Origin: Treponema sp. UBA4873
GTDB taxonomy: Bacteria; Spirochaetota; Spirochaetia; Treponematales; Treponemataceae
DNA: 64,000 nucleotides
Direction of reading: 5' to 3'
Assembly (NCBI GenBank): GCA_002399405.1
Contig: DHDP01000002.1
Span: forward strand, 186,001 to 250,000
The position numbers and the translations under genes were made by a program. Under the pieces are notes generated by a model that was given only the letters and a program-made list of their open reading frames with translations, was not told the DNA's origin and ran no database searches. This document shows positions 8,802 through 17,787 of the stretch, piece by piece. The number at the start of each line of letters is the position of its first letter. The first letter of the stretch is position 1.

Positions 8802-9743
8802 CTAATGTGAATTACGATAACGCTGGACACAGTCAAAACCGACGGCCAGCAATATGAGTGCTCCCTTCGTGACCATCTGAACATACTGACTTATGTTAAG
8901 AAGAACCATACCGTTGCTCAGCACTCCGATTATCAGAACACCCGCCACGACATTTGAGATTCTGCCGTACCCGCCGTTCGCACTCACTCCGCCCAGAACG
9001 ACAGCCGTCAGACATTCGAATTCAAATCCTTTTCCGGCAAGCGCCTGTCCGGAATTCGTTCGCGAAAGCATGACTATGCCTGCTATTCCCGCAAAAAGCC
9101 CCGACAGTGCATAAACAAGGCATTGAATTCCGTCGACATTAATCCCGGACAATTTGGCGGCCTCTGCATTTCCGCCGACGGCATAGAAATATCTTCCGAA
9201 ATACGTATTATTAAGTATGACCGCTCCGATAAGCAGAATAACAATCATAATAATGACGGGAATAGGAATGGGACCGATATATCCCTGTCCGATAACCGCA
9301 AAGTTTTTCGGAAAACCGAAAATAGGAATTCCTTTGCAGATAATATAGGCAAGACCTTCCAGAATAGTCATCATGCTCAACGTAACAATAAGCGGCGGAA
9401 TTCTGATTTTTGCAATCACAAGACCGTTGAAAAATCCCAGAGCCGTACTCATCGCAAGAGCTGCAAGACACGCGAGAACAGGATTAACTTTTGCATTAAC
9501 CATCAGCCACGCCGCGACAATATTAACAAGTGTAATCATAGAACCGATCGACAAATCGATTCCGCCGAGAAGCAGCACGAACGTCATTCCGACGGACGCG
9601 ATTCCCAGCATGGAAACCTGCCGCGCTACATTGAACAGGTTCTCCGGATTCAGAAACGCATCGGTCGTTACCGAGAAAAAAACGACGAGAATCAGAAGAA
9701 CCAGAAACATCGCATATTTTTTCAGCTGCACATGGAAATTCAT
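8802..9743 (-). CDS. Ribose-type (RbsC family) ABC permease
   Basis: 313-residue inner-membrane permease of the monosaccharide importer class, with about eight to ten hydrophobic segments. Family marks include the N-terminal SVTTDAFLNPENLFNVARQVSMLGIASVGMTFVLLLGGIDLS (in part GMTFVLLLGGIDLS) and GxNxxAAKLSGINV, seen here as GGNAEAAKLSGINVDG, which docks the ATPase. Its start is 4 bases after the ATPase stop, with AAGGAG in the overlap. Works with the ATPase at 9748 and the binding protein at 11330. Confidence 0.92.
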   Translation of the reverse strand: MNFHVQLKKYAMFLVLLILVVFFSVTTDAFLNPENLFNVARQVSMLGIASVGMTFVLLLGGIDLSIGSMITLVNIVAAWLMVNAKVNPVLACLAALAMSTALGFFNGLVIAKIRIPPLIVTLSMMTILEGLAYIICKGIPIFGFPKNFAVIGQGYIGPIPIPVIIMIVILLIGAVILNNTYFGRYFYAVGGNAEAAKLSGINVDGIQCLVYALSGLFAGIAGIVMLSRTNSGQALAGKGFEFECLTAVVLGGVSANGGYGRISNVVAGVLIIGVLSNGMVLLNISQYVQMVTKGALILLAVGFDCVQRYRNSH

Positions 9744-9747
9744 TTCA

Positions 9748-11247
9748 TTACTCCTTATCCCTCACCTGCGAGGCATATTTCATTATCGTTTCCTGACAGA
9801 AACAATCTTTGGCAACAGTCCCCGTCACTCTTCCCTCCGAAAGGACGACTATTCTGTCCGCCATTCCGATGAGCTCTTCCATTTCGGACGAAATCATGAG
9901 AATCGTTTTGCCCTCTTCGACAAGACTGTTCATGAGTTTGTAGATTTCATACTTTGCTCCGACATCTATGCCCCTCGTAGGTTCGTCCATAATAATAAGG
10001 TCAGGATTAGCGGCGAGCCATTTGGCAACAACGACCTTCTGCTGATTACCGCCGCTTAAATTTTTAACAAGCTGTTCCATCGACGGAGTTTTTATATTCA
10101 ACTTTTCCCGGAACGATTCGGACGTTGTTTTGTCTTCTCTCTTTTTTATGAGACCCAAACTGGAAAGCCTGTGCAGAACCGCAAGCGTTATGTTGCTGCG
10201 AATACTCATTCCCAGCAGCGCGCCCTGCTGTTTTCTGTCTTCGGGAACAAGCGCAATGCCGCACTCCATCGCTTTTCTCGGCGATTTCGGAAAAATCTCC
10301 TTTCCGTTCATAACAATCCTTCCTGAGTTCTTTCTCTTTATTCCGAAAAGCATCTGCGCAGTCTCGGTTCTTCCCGACCCGATCAGTCCTGCAAAGCCCA
10401 GGATTTCGCCGCTGTAGATTTTAAACGAGACGTCGGTAAGACCGTTCCCGCAGAGATGTTCCACAGAAATAATTTCCTCCGCTGCCGGCGACGTATTTCG
10501 TTTGGGAAATTTTTCGTTCAGCGCTCTGCCCACCATCAACTTAATAATCTCATCGACATTCGTGTCTTTCGTATCTATTGTTTTTATTTTCGTTCCGTCG
10601 CGGAGAATTGTTATCCGGTCGCTTAATTTAAATATTTCATCCATGCGGTGGGATATGTAAATTATCGTCATACCGTGTTCTTTCAGCTTTTCAACGATTG
10701 AAAACAAAATGTCGACTTCCTTTTTTGTTAACGGAGCAGTCGGCTCGTCCATTATGAGAATCCGGGCGTTTTGCGACAGTGCTTTTGCGATTTCAACGAG
10801 CTGCTGATATCCTACCGTCAGATTCTTTACCAACTCGCCGGGATTTATTTTCAAGGACAACAGGTCGAATATTTCCTGCGCCTTATCATGCATGGCCTTT
10901 TTATCGACAATAATTCCTTTTCTGATCGCTCTGCCCAGAAAAATATTTTCCGCTACGGACATTTCTCCGACAAGGTTGAATTCCTGGTATATGGCAACTA
11001 TTCCGTTCTCGGCCGAAAGTTTAGGCGTAAAAGAAGAAAATATTTTACCGTTTACGGATATCGTTCCGCTTGTAGGCGATACGGCTCCCGTGCAGCATTT
11101 TATTAACGTCGATTTGCCTGCCCCGTTTTCTCCGACCAGCGCATGTATCTCACCTTTCCGGACATCAAGAGTCACGTGATTTAGCGCCACTACCCCCGGA
11201 TAAGATTTTACAATATCGTCAAATTGTAAAATCACAGAAGATTCCAT
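9748..11247 (-). CDS. Ribose-type (RbsA family) ABC ATPase, two-domain
   Basis: 499 residues carrying two fused nucleotide-binding domains, as usual for this class. Domain 1 has Walker A GENGAGKST near residue 39, a signature-like LTVGYQQ and Walker B ILIMDEPTAPLT. Domain 2 has the degenerate A-loop GLIGSGRTE, signature LSGGNQQ and Walker B LIIMDEPTRGIDVGA. It energises sugar uptake through the permease at 8802. TAGAGGAGAATATT precedes the ATG. The spacing in the operon is tight on the 3' side and 82 bases on the 5' side. Confidence 0.93.
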   Translation of the reverse strand: MESSVILQFDDIVKSYPGVVALNHVTLDVRKGEIHALVGENGAGKSTLIKCCTGAVSPTSGTISVNGKIFSSFTPKLSAENGIVAIYQEFNLVGEMSVAENIFLGRAIRKGIIVDKKAMHDKAQEIFDLLSLKINPGELVKNLTVGYQQLVEIAKALSQNARILIMDEPTAPLTKKEVDILFSIVEKLKEHGMTIIYISHRMDEIFKLSDRITILRDGTKIKTIDTKDTNVDEIIKLMVGRALNEKFPKRNTSPAAEEIISVEHLCGNGLTDVSFKIYSGEILGFAGLIGSGRTETAQMLFGIKRKNSGRIVMNGKEIFPKSPRKAMECGIALVPEDRKQQGALLGMSIRSNITLAVLHRLSSLGLIKKREDKTTSESFREKLNIKTPSMEQLVKNLSGGNQQKVVVAKWLAANPDLIIMDEPTRGIDVGAKYEIYKLMNSLVEEGKTILMISSEMEELIGMADRIVVLSEGRVTGTVAKDCFCQETIMKYASQVRDKE

Positions 11248-11329
11248 AATATTCTCCTCTAAAAATTAAGCGGAACTGCGCGTCGAAATAACGCGCAGTT
11301 CAAAAAGCAGCTCAGCAGATAAAATCAGT

Positions 11330-12277
11330 TCATTTGTAATACTGGTTTAAATTTGCAGCGGTAACGGGAATCGTTACGCGATATACTTTTTTCTCCACGG
11401 GTTCTCCGGCTGCAAGTTTTTTAACCCACCCGTAAATAGTCTTCGCAATTTCGTCTGGGCCGCCGGTGATGAGAACGGACATTCTGTTGCCTTCGTTGTT
11501 TTTCATAGCCGCCATCTCCTGCTCCGTGCAATCCGCCGCGAAAATACCGAAGTCAGGACTGATTTTGCCGGCCGACTTCGCAGCTTCATTCGCACCGACC
11601 GCCCCTCCTCCGCCTATGCAGCAGACAACTTTGACATTCGGATTTTTCTGGAAAATAGTTTCCATCTTGGACATACCTTCCGTGGGATTGATTGCGCTCG
11701 ACTGTGCGACAATTTTTGCGTTCGGTGCTTTTTCCTTCAGCGCGTCCACAATACCGTTGCCTCTTTCAAGAAGTATCGGAATCTGGGGATAATCAAGAAC
11801 TGCGACTTCAGCCACACCGTTATTCCTGCTGTTTATCCATTCAGCCGCCTGCTCGCCGATTATTTTTCCGAGCGCATAATTGTCAATAAGCCAGCAGATA
11901 TCGGCGTTCTGAATATCTTCATCCCAGCAATATACTTTGATACCCTGAGACCGGGCTTTTGCAAGCGTCGTTTCGACGGCATTCTTATCGACCGGCTGGA
12001 GTACAATAATATTTACCTTTGCTGAAATAAAGTTCTCAAGCTGCTGAATCTGCTTTGCGGAGTTGTTGCTGCAGTCAAGGTAAACCATTTTTCCGCCGTC
12101 TGCGGTCACTAATTTTTTCAGCGCTTCACAGGAACCGGACCATATCTGATTCGACAAATCCTGTACAGTCATGCCGACGGAAATACCGCTGTTTTTTTTT
12201 GCGGTCTTACTGCTTTTAGCAAACGTCACATTGAGTACCGTCAGCCCGATCAGCAGCATCGTTACAATTTTTTTCAT
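11330..12277 (-). CDS. Periplasmic sugar-binding protein, RbsB type
   Basis: 315 residues. A cleavable signal peptide (MKKIVTMLLIGLTVLNVTFA) without a lipobox Cys precedes a periplasmic-binding-protein-I fold (ISVGMTVQDLSNQIW; IIVLQPVDKNAV; VVCCIGGGGAVGANEAAKSAGK). This suits a free periplasmic protein that hands a monosaccharide or polyol to the RbsAC-type transporter. First gene of the operon; TTCTGGAGGAAAAG before the start. It is transcribed away from the ROK regulator, with a 45-bp palindrome between them. Confidence 0.92.
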   Translation of the reverse strand: MKKIVTMLLIGLTVLNVTFAKSSKTAKKNSGISVGMTVQDLSNQIWSGSCEALKKLVTADGGKMVYLDCSNNSAKQIQQLENFISAKVNIIVLQPVDKNAVETTLAKARSQGIKVYCWDEDIQNADICWLIDNYALGKIIGEQAAEWINSRNNGVAEVAVLDYPQIPILLERGNGIVDALKEKAPNAKIVAQSSAINPTEGMSKMETIFQKNPNVKVVCCIGGGGAVGANEAAKSAGKISPDFGIFAADCTEQEMAAMKNNEGNRMSVLITGGPDEIAKTIYGWVKKLAAGEPVEKKVYRVTIPVTAANLNQYYK

Positions 12278-12319
12278 CTTTTCCTCCAGAATTTACAATC
12301 CAAGTCCGGCCGGATGCAG

Positions 12320-12364
12320 ATCGTATTAATAAAATAGTTTTGCAAACTATTTTATTAATACGAT
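12320..12364. promoter_or_regulatory. 45-bp perfect palindrome, likely ROK operator
   Basis: Two perfect 21-base arms (12320-12340 and 12344-12364) flank a TGC centre; the core reads AAAATAGTTT-TGC-AAACTATTTT. It lies 42 bases upstream of the binding-protein start and 117 bases upstream of the ROK gene, so binding could block both divergent promoters. A second palindrome with almost the same core is at 13654. Confidence 0.75.
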
Positions 12365-12481
12365 AGTATACCCTGCTTTTTGATTTGTCAAATTTTTTTT
12401 TACATCCTTTTACATTTGCATATAACCGCAAAATACCCTAAAATGAAAATACTTTATAAAACTTATTTTTTTGAGGTATCT

Positions 12482-13600
12482 ATGGCGGTCAATAATATAG
12501 ACGTACGGCAGCAGAATAAAATCAATGTGTACAAAATGGTGCTTTCGCAGGACAAGATACCGCGCCAGAAAATTGCCGAAAAACTGCAGTTGAGCCTGCC
12601 GACTGTCGCTTTTAACCTGAAACAGCTGATTGAATCCGGGCTGGCGGTCGAAGACGGACAGCTTTTCTCGACCGGCGGGCGCAAGGCTTCCACCGTATCG
12701 TGCGTACCGAACGCACGGATAGCGATAGGTATCGACATCACCCAGAATCACATCGGGTTTGCAGCCGTTAATCTGAAAGGCGACGTAATAGACAGCATAC
12801 GTCTTTCCCAGAAATTTTCTTATACCGCCGACTATGAAAATTCGGTGCTCGATCTTTTTAACAATTATACGGCTACCCTCAAAATTCCTGAAAATACAAT
12901 CATCGGCGTCGGTATCTCGCTGCCCGGGATAGTGAACCCTGAGGGTACGAAACTGATGGAATCGCACAGGCTGGGGATATATGAGCCTGCAGCGTTCGAA
13001 TTCGCTGAAAAAATCAACCATCCGACGCTTTTTTTCAACGATGCAACGGCCGCGGGTATGGCGGAAATTTCAAAATCCCCGGAAATACAGCATGCGGTGT
13101 TTCTTTCCCTGAGCAACAGCATCGGGGGCGCTATCATCATCAACCGGAAGAGTGTCGACGGAGACCACGCGCACAGCGCCGAATTCGGCCATATCTGCTC
13201 GATTCCCGGCGGGAAACAGTGCTACTGCGGAAAAGCCGGCCATTTTGACAGCTACTGTTCGGCGCTTGCACTTTCCGAACTTGCGGACGGCAGTCTTGAA
13301 ACGTTTTTCAAAAAATTTGAACTGAAGGATACCGTCTGCACAAAGGCGTTTGCCGACTATATTGAAAATCTTTCAATTATGATCTGCAATCTTCATATTA
13401 TATTCGACACGACGGTCATTCTCGGAGGATATGTCGGAAGTTATCTCGGTCCGTTTATCGACCAAATCAAGCAGAAAGTCCTGGAACTTGACACGTTCAG
13501 GGATGAACCCGATTATATCAGGCTTTGCCAGTATAAAAACGAAGCCTCCGCCGTAGGAGCCGCGCTTCATTTTATCAATCGGTTTATTCAGACAATTTAG
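12482..13600 (+). CDS. ROK family transcriptional repressor
   Basis: 372 residues from the ATG at 12482, chosen over an upstream in-frame ATG (12380) because TTTGAGGTATCT lies just before it. An N-terminal winged helix-turn-helix (about 27-51, IPRQKIAEKLQLSLPTVAFN) joins a ROK sugar-kinase-like domain with EFGH (234-237) and the zinc cluster CYCGKAGHFDSYC (C247, C249, C259). Such proteins release DNA when the sugar binds. Position between the ABC operon and the dehydrogenase/kinase operon, and matching palindromes ahead of both, argue that it controls both. Confidence 0.9.
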   Translation: MAVNNIDVRQQNKINVYKMVLSQDKIPRQKIAEKLQLSLPTVAFNLKQLIESGLAVEDGQLFSTGGRKASTVSCVPNARIAIGIDITQNHIGFAAVNLKGDVIDSIRLSQKFSYTADYENSVLDLFNNYTATLKIPENTIIGVGISLPGIVNPEGTKLMESHRLGIYEPAAFEFAEKINHPTLFFNDATAAGMAEISKSPEIQHAVFLSLSNSIGGAIIINRKSVDGDHAHSAEFGHICSIPGGKQCYCGKAGHFDSYCSALALSELADGSLETFFKKFELKDTVCTKAFADYIENLSIMICNLHIIFDTTVILGGYVGSYLGPFIDQIKQKVLELDTFRDEPDYIRLCQYKNEASAVGAALHFINRFIQTI

Positions 13601-13653
13601 GCAGCTCATGCGGGCTAAACTGTTTGACAAATCCGAAAATCACTGATACTATT

Positions 13654-13682
13654 TGTAAAATACTTTTGTAAAGTATTTTACA
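13654..13682. promoter_or_regulatory. Second ROK operator, 29-bp palindrome
   Basis: TGTAAAATACTTT (13654-13666) and AAAGTATTTTACA (13670-13682) flank TGT. The core AAAATACTTT-TGT-AAAGTATTTT matches the palindrome at 12320 with one compensating C/G exchange in each arm and a TGC/TGT centre. It ends 17 bases before the dehydrogenase start. Confidence 0.72.
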
Positions 13683-13699
13683 TACAAGGAGTACAAACA

Positions 13700-14746
13700 A
13701 TGAACGGCAGAATGAAAGTAGCTGTAATGACAGGAATAGGCAGAATCGAGTATACCGAGCGCGATATACCAACCCCGAAAGACGACGAAGTACTCGTCAA
13801 ACTCGAATATGTCGGCATCTGCGGGAGCGACATGCATTATTATGAAACCGGACGGATAGGCGACTACATCGTAAAACCGCCGTTCGTCCTCGGCCACGAA
13901 CCGGGCGGCATAGTCGTTGAAACGGGAAAAAACGTAAAACACCTTAAACCCGGCGATAAAGTCGCCCTCGAACCAGGCAAAACGTGCGGCCACTGCGAAT
14001 TCTGCAGAACGGGCCGGTACAACCTGTGCCCGGACGTTGTCTTCTTCGCAACTCCGCCTGTAGACGGCGTTTTTCAGGAGTATGTGGCACACGAGGCCGA
14101 TCTCTGCTTTAAGCTGCCGGAAAATGTTTCCACGCTTGAAGGCGCACTCATGGAGCCGCTGGCGGTGGGGTTTCACGCAGCTGTTCAGGGCAATATCAGG
14201 CTCGGACAGAGCGCCGTCGTTTTCGGCGCAGGATGTATCGGCCTTGTTTCAATGATGGCGCTGAAAGCGGAAGGCATAACCGACGTGTATGTGGTCGACA
14301 TCATGCAGAAACGGCTGGACAAAGCGATGGAACTGGGTGCAAAAGGCGTCATCAATACGCAGAATGAGGATATTGCGGACGCGGTCGGGAAAATCACCGA
14401 CGGAAAAGGATTCGATCTTGCAGTCGAATGTGCGGGAACGGAAATAACGACGCGGCAGGCCGTCGACGTCGTCAAAAAAGGTGCGACGATCGTACTTGTC
14501 GGATATTCAAAGTCGGGAGAAATGATGCTCCCCGTCAGCAAAATGCTCGATAAGGAATTGACAATAAAGACGGTGTTCAGATATCGTCATCTGTATCCGG
14601 TTGCAATAAAAGCCGTCGCGGAAGGGAAAATCAACCTCAAGGGAATTGTTACGAACACGTTCGACTTCGACCACGTTCAGGAAGCAATGGACCAGAGTGT
14701 GCGGGACAAAAAAAACATTGTCAAATCCGTCATAAAAATCTGCTGA
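13700..14746 (+). CDS. Zinc-dependent polyol dehydrogenase (sorbitol/xylitol type)
   Basis: 348 residues of the medium-chain dehydrogenase family. Catalytic zinc ligands are Cys41 (GICGSDMHYYETGRIG, in part GICGSD) and His66-Glu67 (GHEPGG); the structural zinc set is C96, C99, C102, C110. The FATPPVDGVFQEYV stretch is typical of sorbitol dehydrogenases. A Rossmann motif, FGAGCIGLV, binds NAD. The enzyme should oxidise a polyol to a ketose in the cytoplasm. CAAGGAGTACAAACA precedes the start. It is followed 50 bases on by a PfkB kinase that could phosphorylate the ketose. Confidence 0.88.
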   Translation: MNGRMKVAVMTGIGRIEYTERDIPTPKDDEVLVKLEYVGICGSDMHYYETGRIGDYIVKPPFVLGHEPGGIVVETGKNVKHLKPGDKVALEPGKTCGHCEFCRTGRYNLCPDVVFFATPPVDGVFQEYVAHEADLCFKLPENVSTLEGALMEPLAVGFHAAVQGNIRLGQSAVVFGAGCIGLVSMMALKAEGITDVYVVDIMQKRLDKAMELGAKGVINTQNEDIADAVGKITDGKGFDLAVECAGTEITTRQAVDVVKKGATIVLVGYSKSGEMMLPVSKMLDKELTIKTVFRYRHLYPVAIKAVAEGKINLKGIVTNTFDFDHVQEAMDQSVRDKKNIVKSVIKIC

Positions 14747-14796
14747 TTTCCGGCAGATAAACCGTGCCGCGGAAAATTGAATACGAGGAGGACCGT

Positions 14797-15717
14797 ATGT
14801 CTGAAACAAGAAAAGCTGCTGCGTTCGGAGAAATTCTGTGGGATATCCTGCCGGAGAAAAAATGTCTGGGAGGCGCGCCGTTCAATTGCGGAGCGCATCT
14901 TAACAGGCTCGGATTTAAAACAAGCATGATTTCGGCGCTGGGGGACGACCAGCTCGGACAGGAAGCGCTCTCGCTTATCGAAAAAGAAACTGTTTCATCC
15001 CGATTCATAAGCATGCTTTCCGGCGTTCCTACTGGCTTTACGAACGTGGTACTCGACAACGGAAAACCGTCGTATGAATTCAATTCTCCGTGTGCATGGG
15101 ATTATATCGCGCTCAATCCCCGATTAAAAAAAGAATTCCTTTCCACTCATTGGGACGTGTTCTGCTTCGGTTCTTTGGCACAGCGTTCATTCGTCAGTTA
15201 TCAAACGCTTCACTCGCTGCTCGCCGGAATAAACGCCGATATAAAATATTTCGACATCAACCTGCGGAAAACATTCTACACAAAATCGGTCGTGGAACAG
15301 TCTTTGAAATATGCGGATATACTCAAAATGAACGACGAGGAACTTCCCGTGGTTTCGAATCTGCTTGAAATTACGGGAAACGCGGCGGCCGTTGCAGAAA
15401 ATATTATTAATAAATACAAACTGAGGGGGATTATTATTACAGCGGGAAAAGACGGGACAACCGCATACTTTAACAATCAGGAATACAGGACATTCCCCGG
15501 AGACGTACCGGTCGTAGACACAGTCGGAGCCGGCGACAGTTTTTCCGCTGCCTTTCTTGCTTCATATATCGCGGGAAACTCCGTCCGGGACGCATTGAAC
15601 GCCGGTTCGACTCTTGCCGATTTTGTCGTATCGCACAGCGGAGCGCTCCCGGAATACGATTCTGAAATCAGGACGAAACTCGCGCAGTCAGGATGTTATG
15701 CCGCTGAAAATTCATAA
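14797..15717 (+). CDS. PfkB family carbohydrate kinase, probable fructokinase
   Basis: 306 residues from the ATG at 14797, which has GAGGAGGACCGT directly upstream; an upstream GTG in frame is less likely. The N-terminal GEILWDILPEKKCLGGAPFNCGAHL and the ATP/anion-hole motif DTVGAGDSFSAAF (catalytic Asp247) are PfkB signatures; the GE-x-LWD opening is common in fructokinases. It would phosphorylate the ketose made by the dehydrogenase, giving fructose-6-phosphate if the polyol is sorbitol or mannitol. The polyol identity is inference. Confidence 0.85.
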   Translation: MSETRKAAAFGEILWDILPEKKCLGGAPFNCGAHLNRLGFKTSMISALGDDQLGQEALSLIEKETVSSRFISMLSGVPTGFTNVVLDNGKPSYEFNSPCAWDYIALNPRLKKEFLSTHWDVFCFGSLAQRSFVSYQTLHSLLAGINADIKYFDINLRKTFYTKSVVEQSLKYADILKMNDEELPVVSNLLEITGNAAAVAENIINKYKLRGIIITAGKDGTTAYFNNQEYRTFPGDVPVVDTVGAGDSFSAAFLASYIAGNSVRDALNAGSTLADFVVSHSGALPEYDSEIRTKLAQSGCYAAENS

Positions 15718-15742
15718 TACGCAGCGGCCTGCCGTTCGGCGC

Positions 15743-15764
15743 GGCGGAGAATATTAACTCCGCC
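15743..15764. terminator. Hairpin between converging genes
   Basis: GGCGGAG (15743-15749) pairs with CTCCGCC (15758-15764) around an AT-rich 8-base loop, in the 50-base gap between the kinase (+) and the nicotinamidase (-). No T run on either side. Confidence 0.45.
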
Positions 15765-15767
15765 CGT

Positions 15768-16322
15768 TCAACGTTCCCATTCGATTTTTTCTTCGCCGCA
15801 TGATTTTTCTATGCGCTCTCTGTTTTCAGGGCTGTCGTCGACCGCCGCCGTGTACGCGCTTTTTACGACCACGCGCGACTCGGGATACCGCTTTTTCGTA
15901 AGCTTTGCCGTTTCAAGCACGCAGTAATCAAGCGCTATTCCGACAATGTCGAACCGGTCGATATTGTCGGCCGTAATTGAAGCTCCGTACTCCTCAATCC
16001 GGGGATCCATCCCTTTGTGAACGACAGTTACAGTCACCGAATCGCCGCGCTGCAGGACAGAACCGACACCGCCGCTTATCTCTTCCCGCAGATGCGCACC
16101 GTACGTATTCTGCACGCAGTGAACAGGCCACGTTCCTCCGTTTTCCGCGAACGAACAGTGATCCACCGGGTGGAAGTCTTCAGTCAGTACGATAACGTCG
16201 TAATGCGTATTCTGAAGCAGTCCATTGACCGCACGGCATGCCCGTTCTCCGCCGGCAACGGCAAGAGAGCCGCCTTCGACAAAATCATTCTGACAATCTA
16301 CAATAACAAGACACGTTCTCAT
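15768..16322 (-). CDS. pncA: Nicotinamidase / isochorismatase-like hydrolase
   Basis: 184 residues from the ATG at 16322, giving MRTCLVIVDCQNDF; an earlier in-frame GTG would add 17 unlikely residues. The catalytic triad is visible as Asp9 (VDCQNDF), Lys103 (VHKGMD) and Cys134 (GIALDYCV). Metal ligands Asp49, His51 and His55 lie in TEDFHPVDH. This is the PncA pattern: nicotinamide to nicotinate in NAD salvage. Single gene, divergent from the hemolysin-III family gene. Confidence 0.85.
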   Translation of the reverse strand: MRTCLVIVDCQNDFVEGGSLAVAGGERACRAVNGLLQNTHYDVIVLTEDFHPVDHCSFAENGGTWPVHCVQNTYGAHLREEISGGVGSVLQRGDSVTVTVVHKGMDPRIEEYGASITADNIDRFDIVGIALDYCVLETAKLTKKRYPESRVVVKSAYTAAVDDSPENRERIEKSCGEEKIEWER

Positions 16323-16418
16323 ACCGGAAAGTATAGCGGACAATACCGTTTTATGTAATATGCCGCAAAACACAGCAACCTTGAACGCCTGCCGGTGTCT
16401 AACAGACAGAGGTTCAGC

Positions 16419-17075
16419 ATGACAGTACAGACGGCCGTAAAACAGTATTCAACCGGTGAAGAAATATTCAATTCCGTAAGCCACGGTGCGGGCGCGGGAC
16501 TTTCCGCCGCAGCGCTGGTGCTGCTTGTCATCCGTGCAGCGCTTTCCGCCCCGGAAGGAATGCATGCGCTCTATGTGACAAGCTTTGCGCTCTTCGGCGC
16601 ATCCCTGTTTATCCTCTATCTGTTCTCAACGCTCTACCATGCGCTCACGCCGCACAAAGCAAAGAACGTATTCAGAATATTCGATCACGCTTCCATATAT
16701 CTGCTGATTGCCGGAACGTACACGCCGTTTTGTCTGGCCGCACTCCACGGAGTACTCGGCTGGACGCTGTTCGGCGTCATTTGGGGACTTGCGGCAACGG
16801 GAATTACGCTGTATGCGGTCTTCGGCAACAGACTCCGCGTCGTTTCCGCCGTCACGTATGTGCTCCTGGGATGGATAATAATTCTTGTGTACCGGCCGCT
16901 CTCGCTCGCCGTTCCGCATGCGACGATCGTCTTTCTGATTGCGGGCGGCATCGTCTACACGGCAGGCTGTCCGTTCTATGCGCTCAAAAAATACAAATGG
17001 ATGCACAGCATATTCCACCTGTTCGTACTTGCCGGCAGCGTGCTCCACTTCTTCTCGGTGTACTTCATGATATAA
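16419..17075 (+). CDS. Hemolysin III / YqfA family membrane protein
   Basis: 218 residues from the ATG at 16419 (AGAGGTTCAGC before it). Seven hydrophobic segments follow SVSHGAGAGLS. Conserved family motifs are STLYHAL, FDHASIYLLIAGTYTPF and MHSIFHLFVLAGSVLH, the His/Asp/Ser set that places it in the PAQR/hemolysin-III superfamily, probably a metal-dependent membrane hydrolase. The haemolysin name reflects history rather than a shown toxic role. No operon partner. Confidence 0.85.
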   Translation: MTVQTAVKQYSTGEEIFNSVSHGAGAGLSAAALVLLVIRAALSAPEGMHALYVTSFALFGASLFILYLFSTLYHALTPHKAKNVFRIFDHASIYLLIAGTYTPFCLAALHGVLGWTLFGVIWGLAATGITLYAVFGNRLRVVSAVTYVLLGWIIILVYRPLSLAVPHATIVFLIAGGIVYTAGCPFYALKKYKWMHSIFHLFVLAGSVLHFFSVYFMI

Positions 17076-17121
17076 ACGGCTGTACAGCCGCGCACTCTTA
17101 TTAAATCCTGCCGGCTGATTT

Positions 17122-17601
17122 TTATTCATCCTGCTTTCCTGCGTTGCCGTGCTGAAGCAGGACAGGTACGTTCCGATGCTCGACAGATGTTGAAAAAACA
17201 ATCTGCGTATGAGTCTTTCCGAAACGCTGCAGTTCGTTTATAAACCGGTCGAGCTCCTCCGTTTTCCGGAACGCAACTTCTATGAGCATGGCGTAATCGC
17301 CTGTAACACAGTTGCATTCTATGACATTCGGCACCGATTTGATGTAGGGATAAAATTCCGGTTTCTGTTTCGGCTCCACTTCGAGATTGATAAACGCTTT
17401 TATGAAATAACCGAACTGATGATAGTTCAGTTTTACCTGATATCCGCTGATAAGATTCTCCTGCTCCATACGTTCTATCCGTGCCGAGACTGCCGGAGAC
17501 GACAAACAGACTTCCGCTGCAATCTGCTTGACAGGTGTGCGCGCGTCCCTTTGTAGAATATCAAGAATTTTAAGATTAACTTCATCAAGCCCTTTTTCCA
17601 T
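17122..17601 (-). CDS. Lrp/AsnC family transcriptional regulator
   Basis: 159 residues. An N-terminal helix-turn-helix (TPVKQIAAEVCLSSPAVSARIERM) is followed by the effector-binding RAM domain (YFIKAFINLEV..., VIECNCVTGDYAMLIEVAF). Members sense amino acids. It is divergent from aspartase across 186 bases of very AT-rich DNA, so aspartate or asparagine control of aspartase and autoregulation are likely by position. Confidence 0.9.
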   Translation of the reverse strand: MEKGLDEVNLKILDILQRDARTPVKQIAAEVCLSSPAVSARIERMEQENLISGYQVKLNYHQFGYFIKAFINLEVEPKQKPEFYPYIKSVPNVIECNCVTGDYAMLIEVAFRKTEELDRFINELQRFGKTHTQIVFSTSVEHRNVPVLLQHGNAGKQDE

Positions 17602-17613
17602 AATGTTACTATA

Positions 17614-17625
17614 CCATATATATGG
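17614..17625. promoter_or_regulatory. AT-rich divergent control region with 12-bp palindrome
   Basis: CCATATATATGG is a perfect palindrome 13 bases upstream of the Lrp/AsnC gene, inside the 17602-17787 intergenic stretch, which also repeats AATATTTA-like words. This is the kind of curved AT-rich DNA Lrp proteins bind; a candidate autoregulatory site. Confidence 0.35.
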
Positions 17626-17787
17626 AGAAAAAAGGAATATTTACATTATAAATATTTATATGGATTAATATTTATTTTATTCCGTTTTAACAGCATAAAA
17701 CTATATTTTTAACACATTTTGTTTTATTATATTTACCATTTCGATGAAGTAAAATATACTTTCCGCATGAATCAGGAGTGCAAAAAA

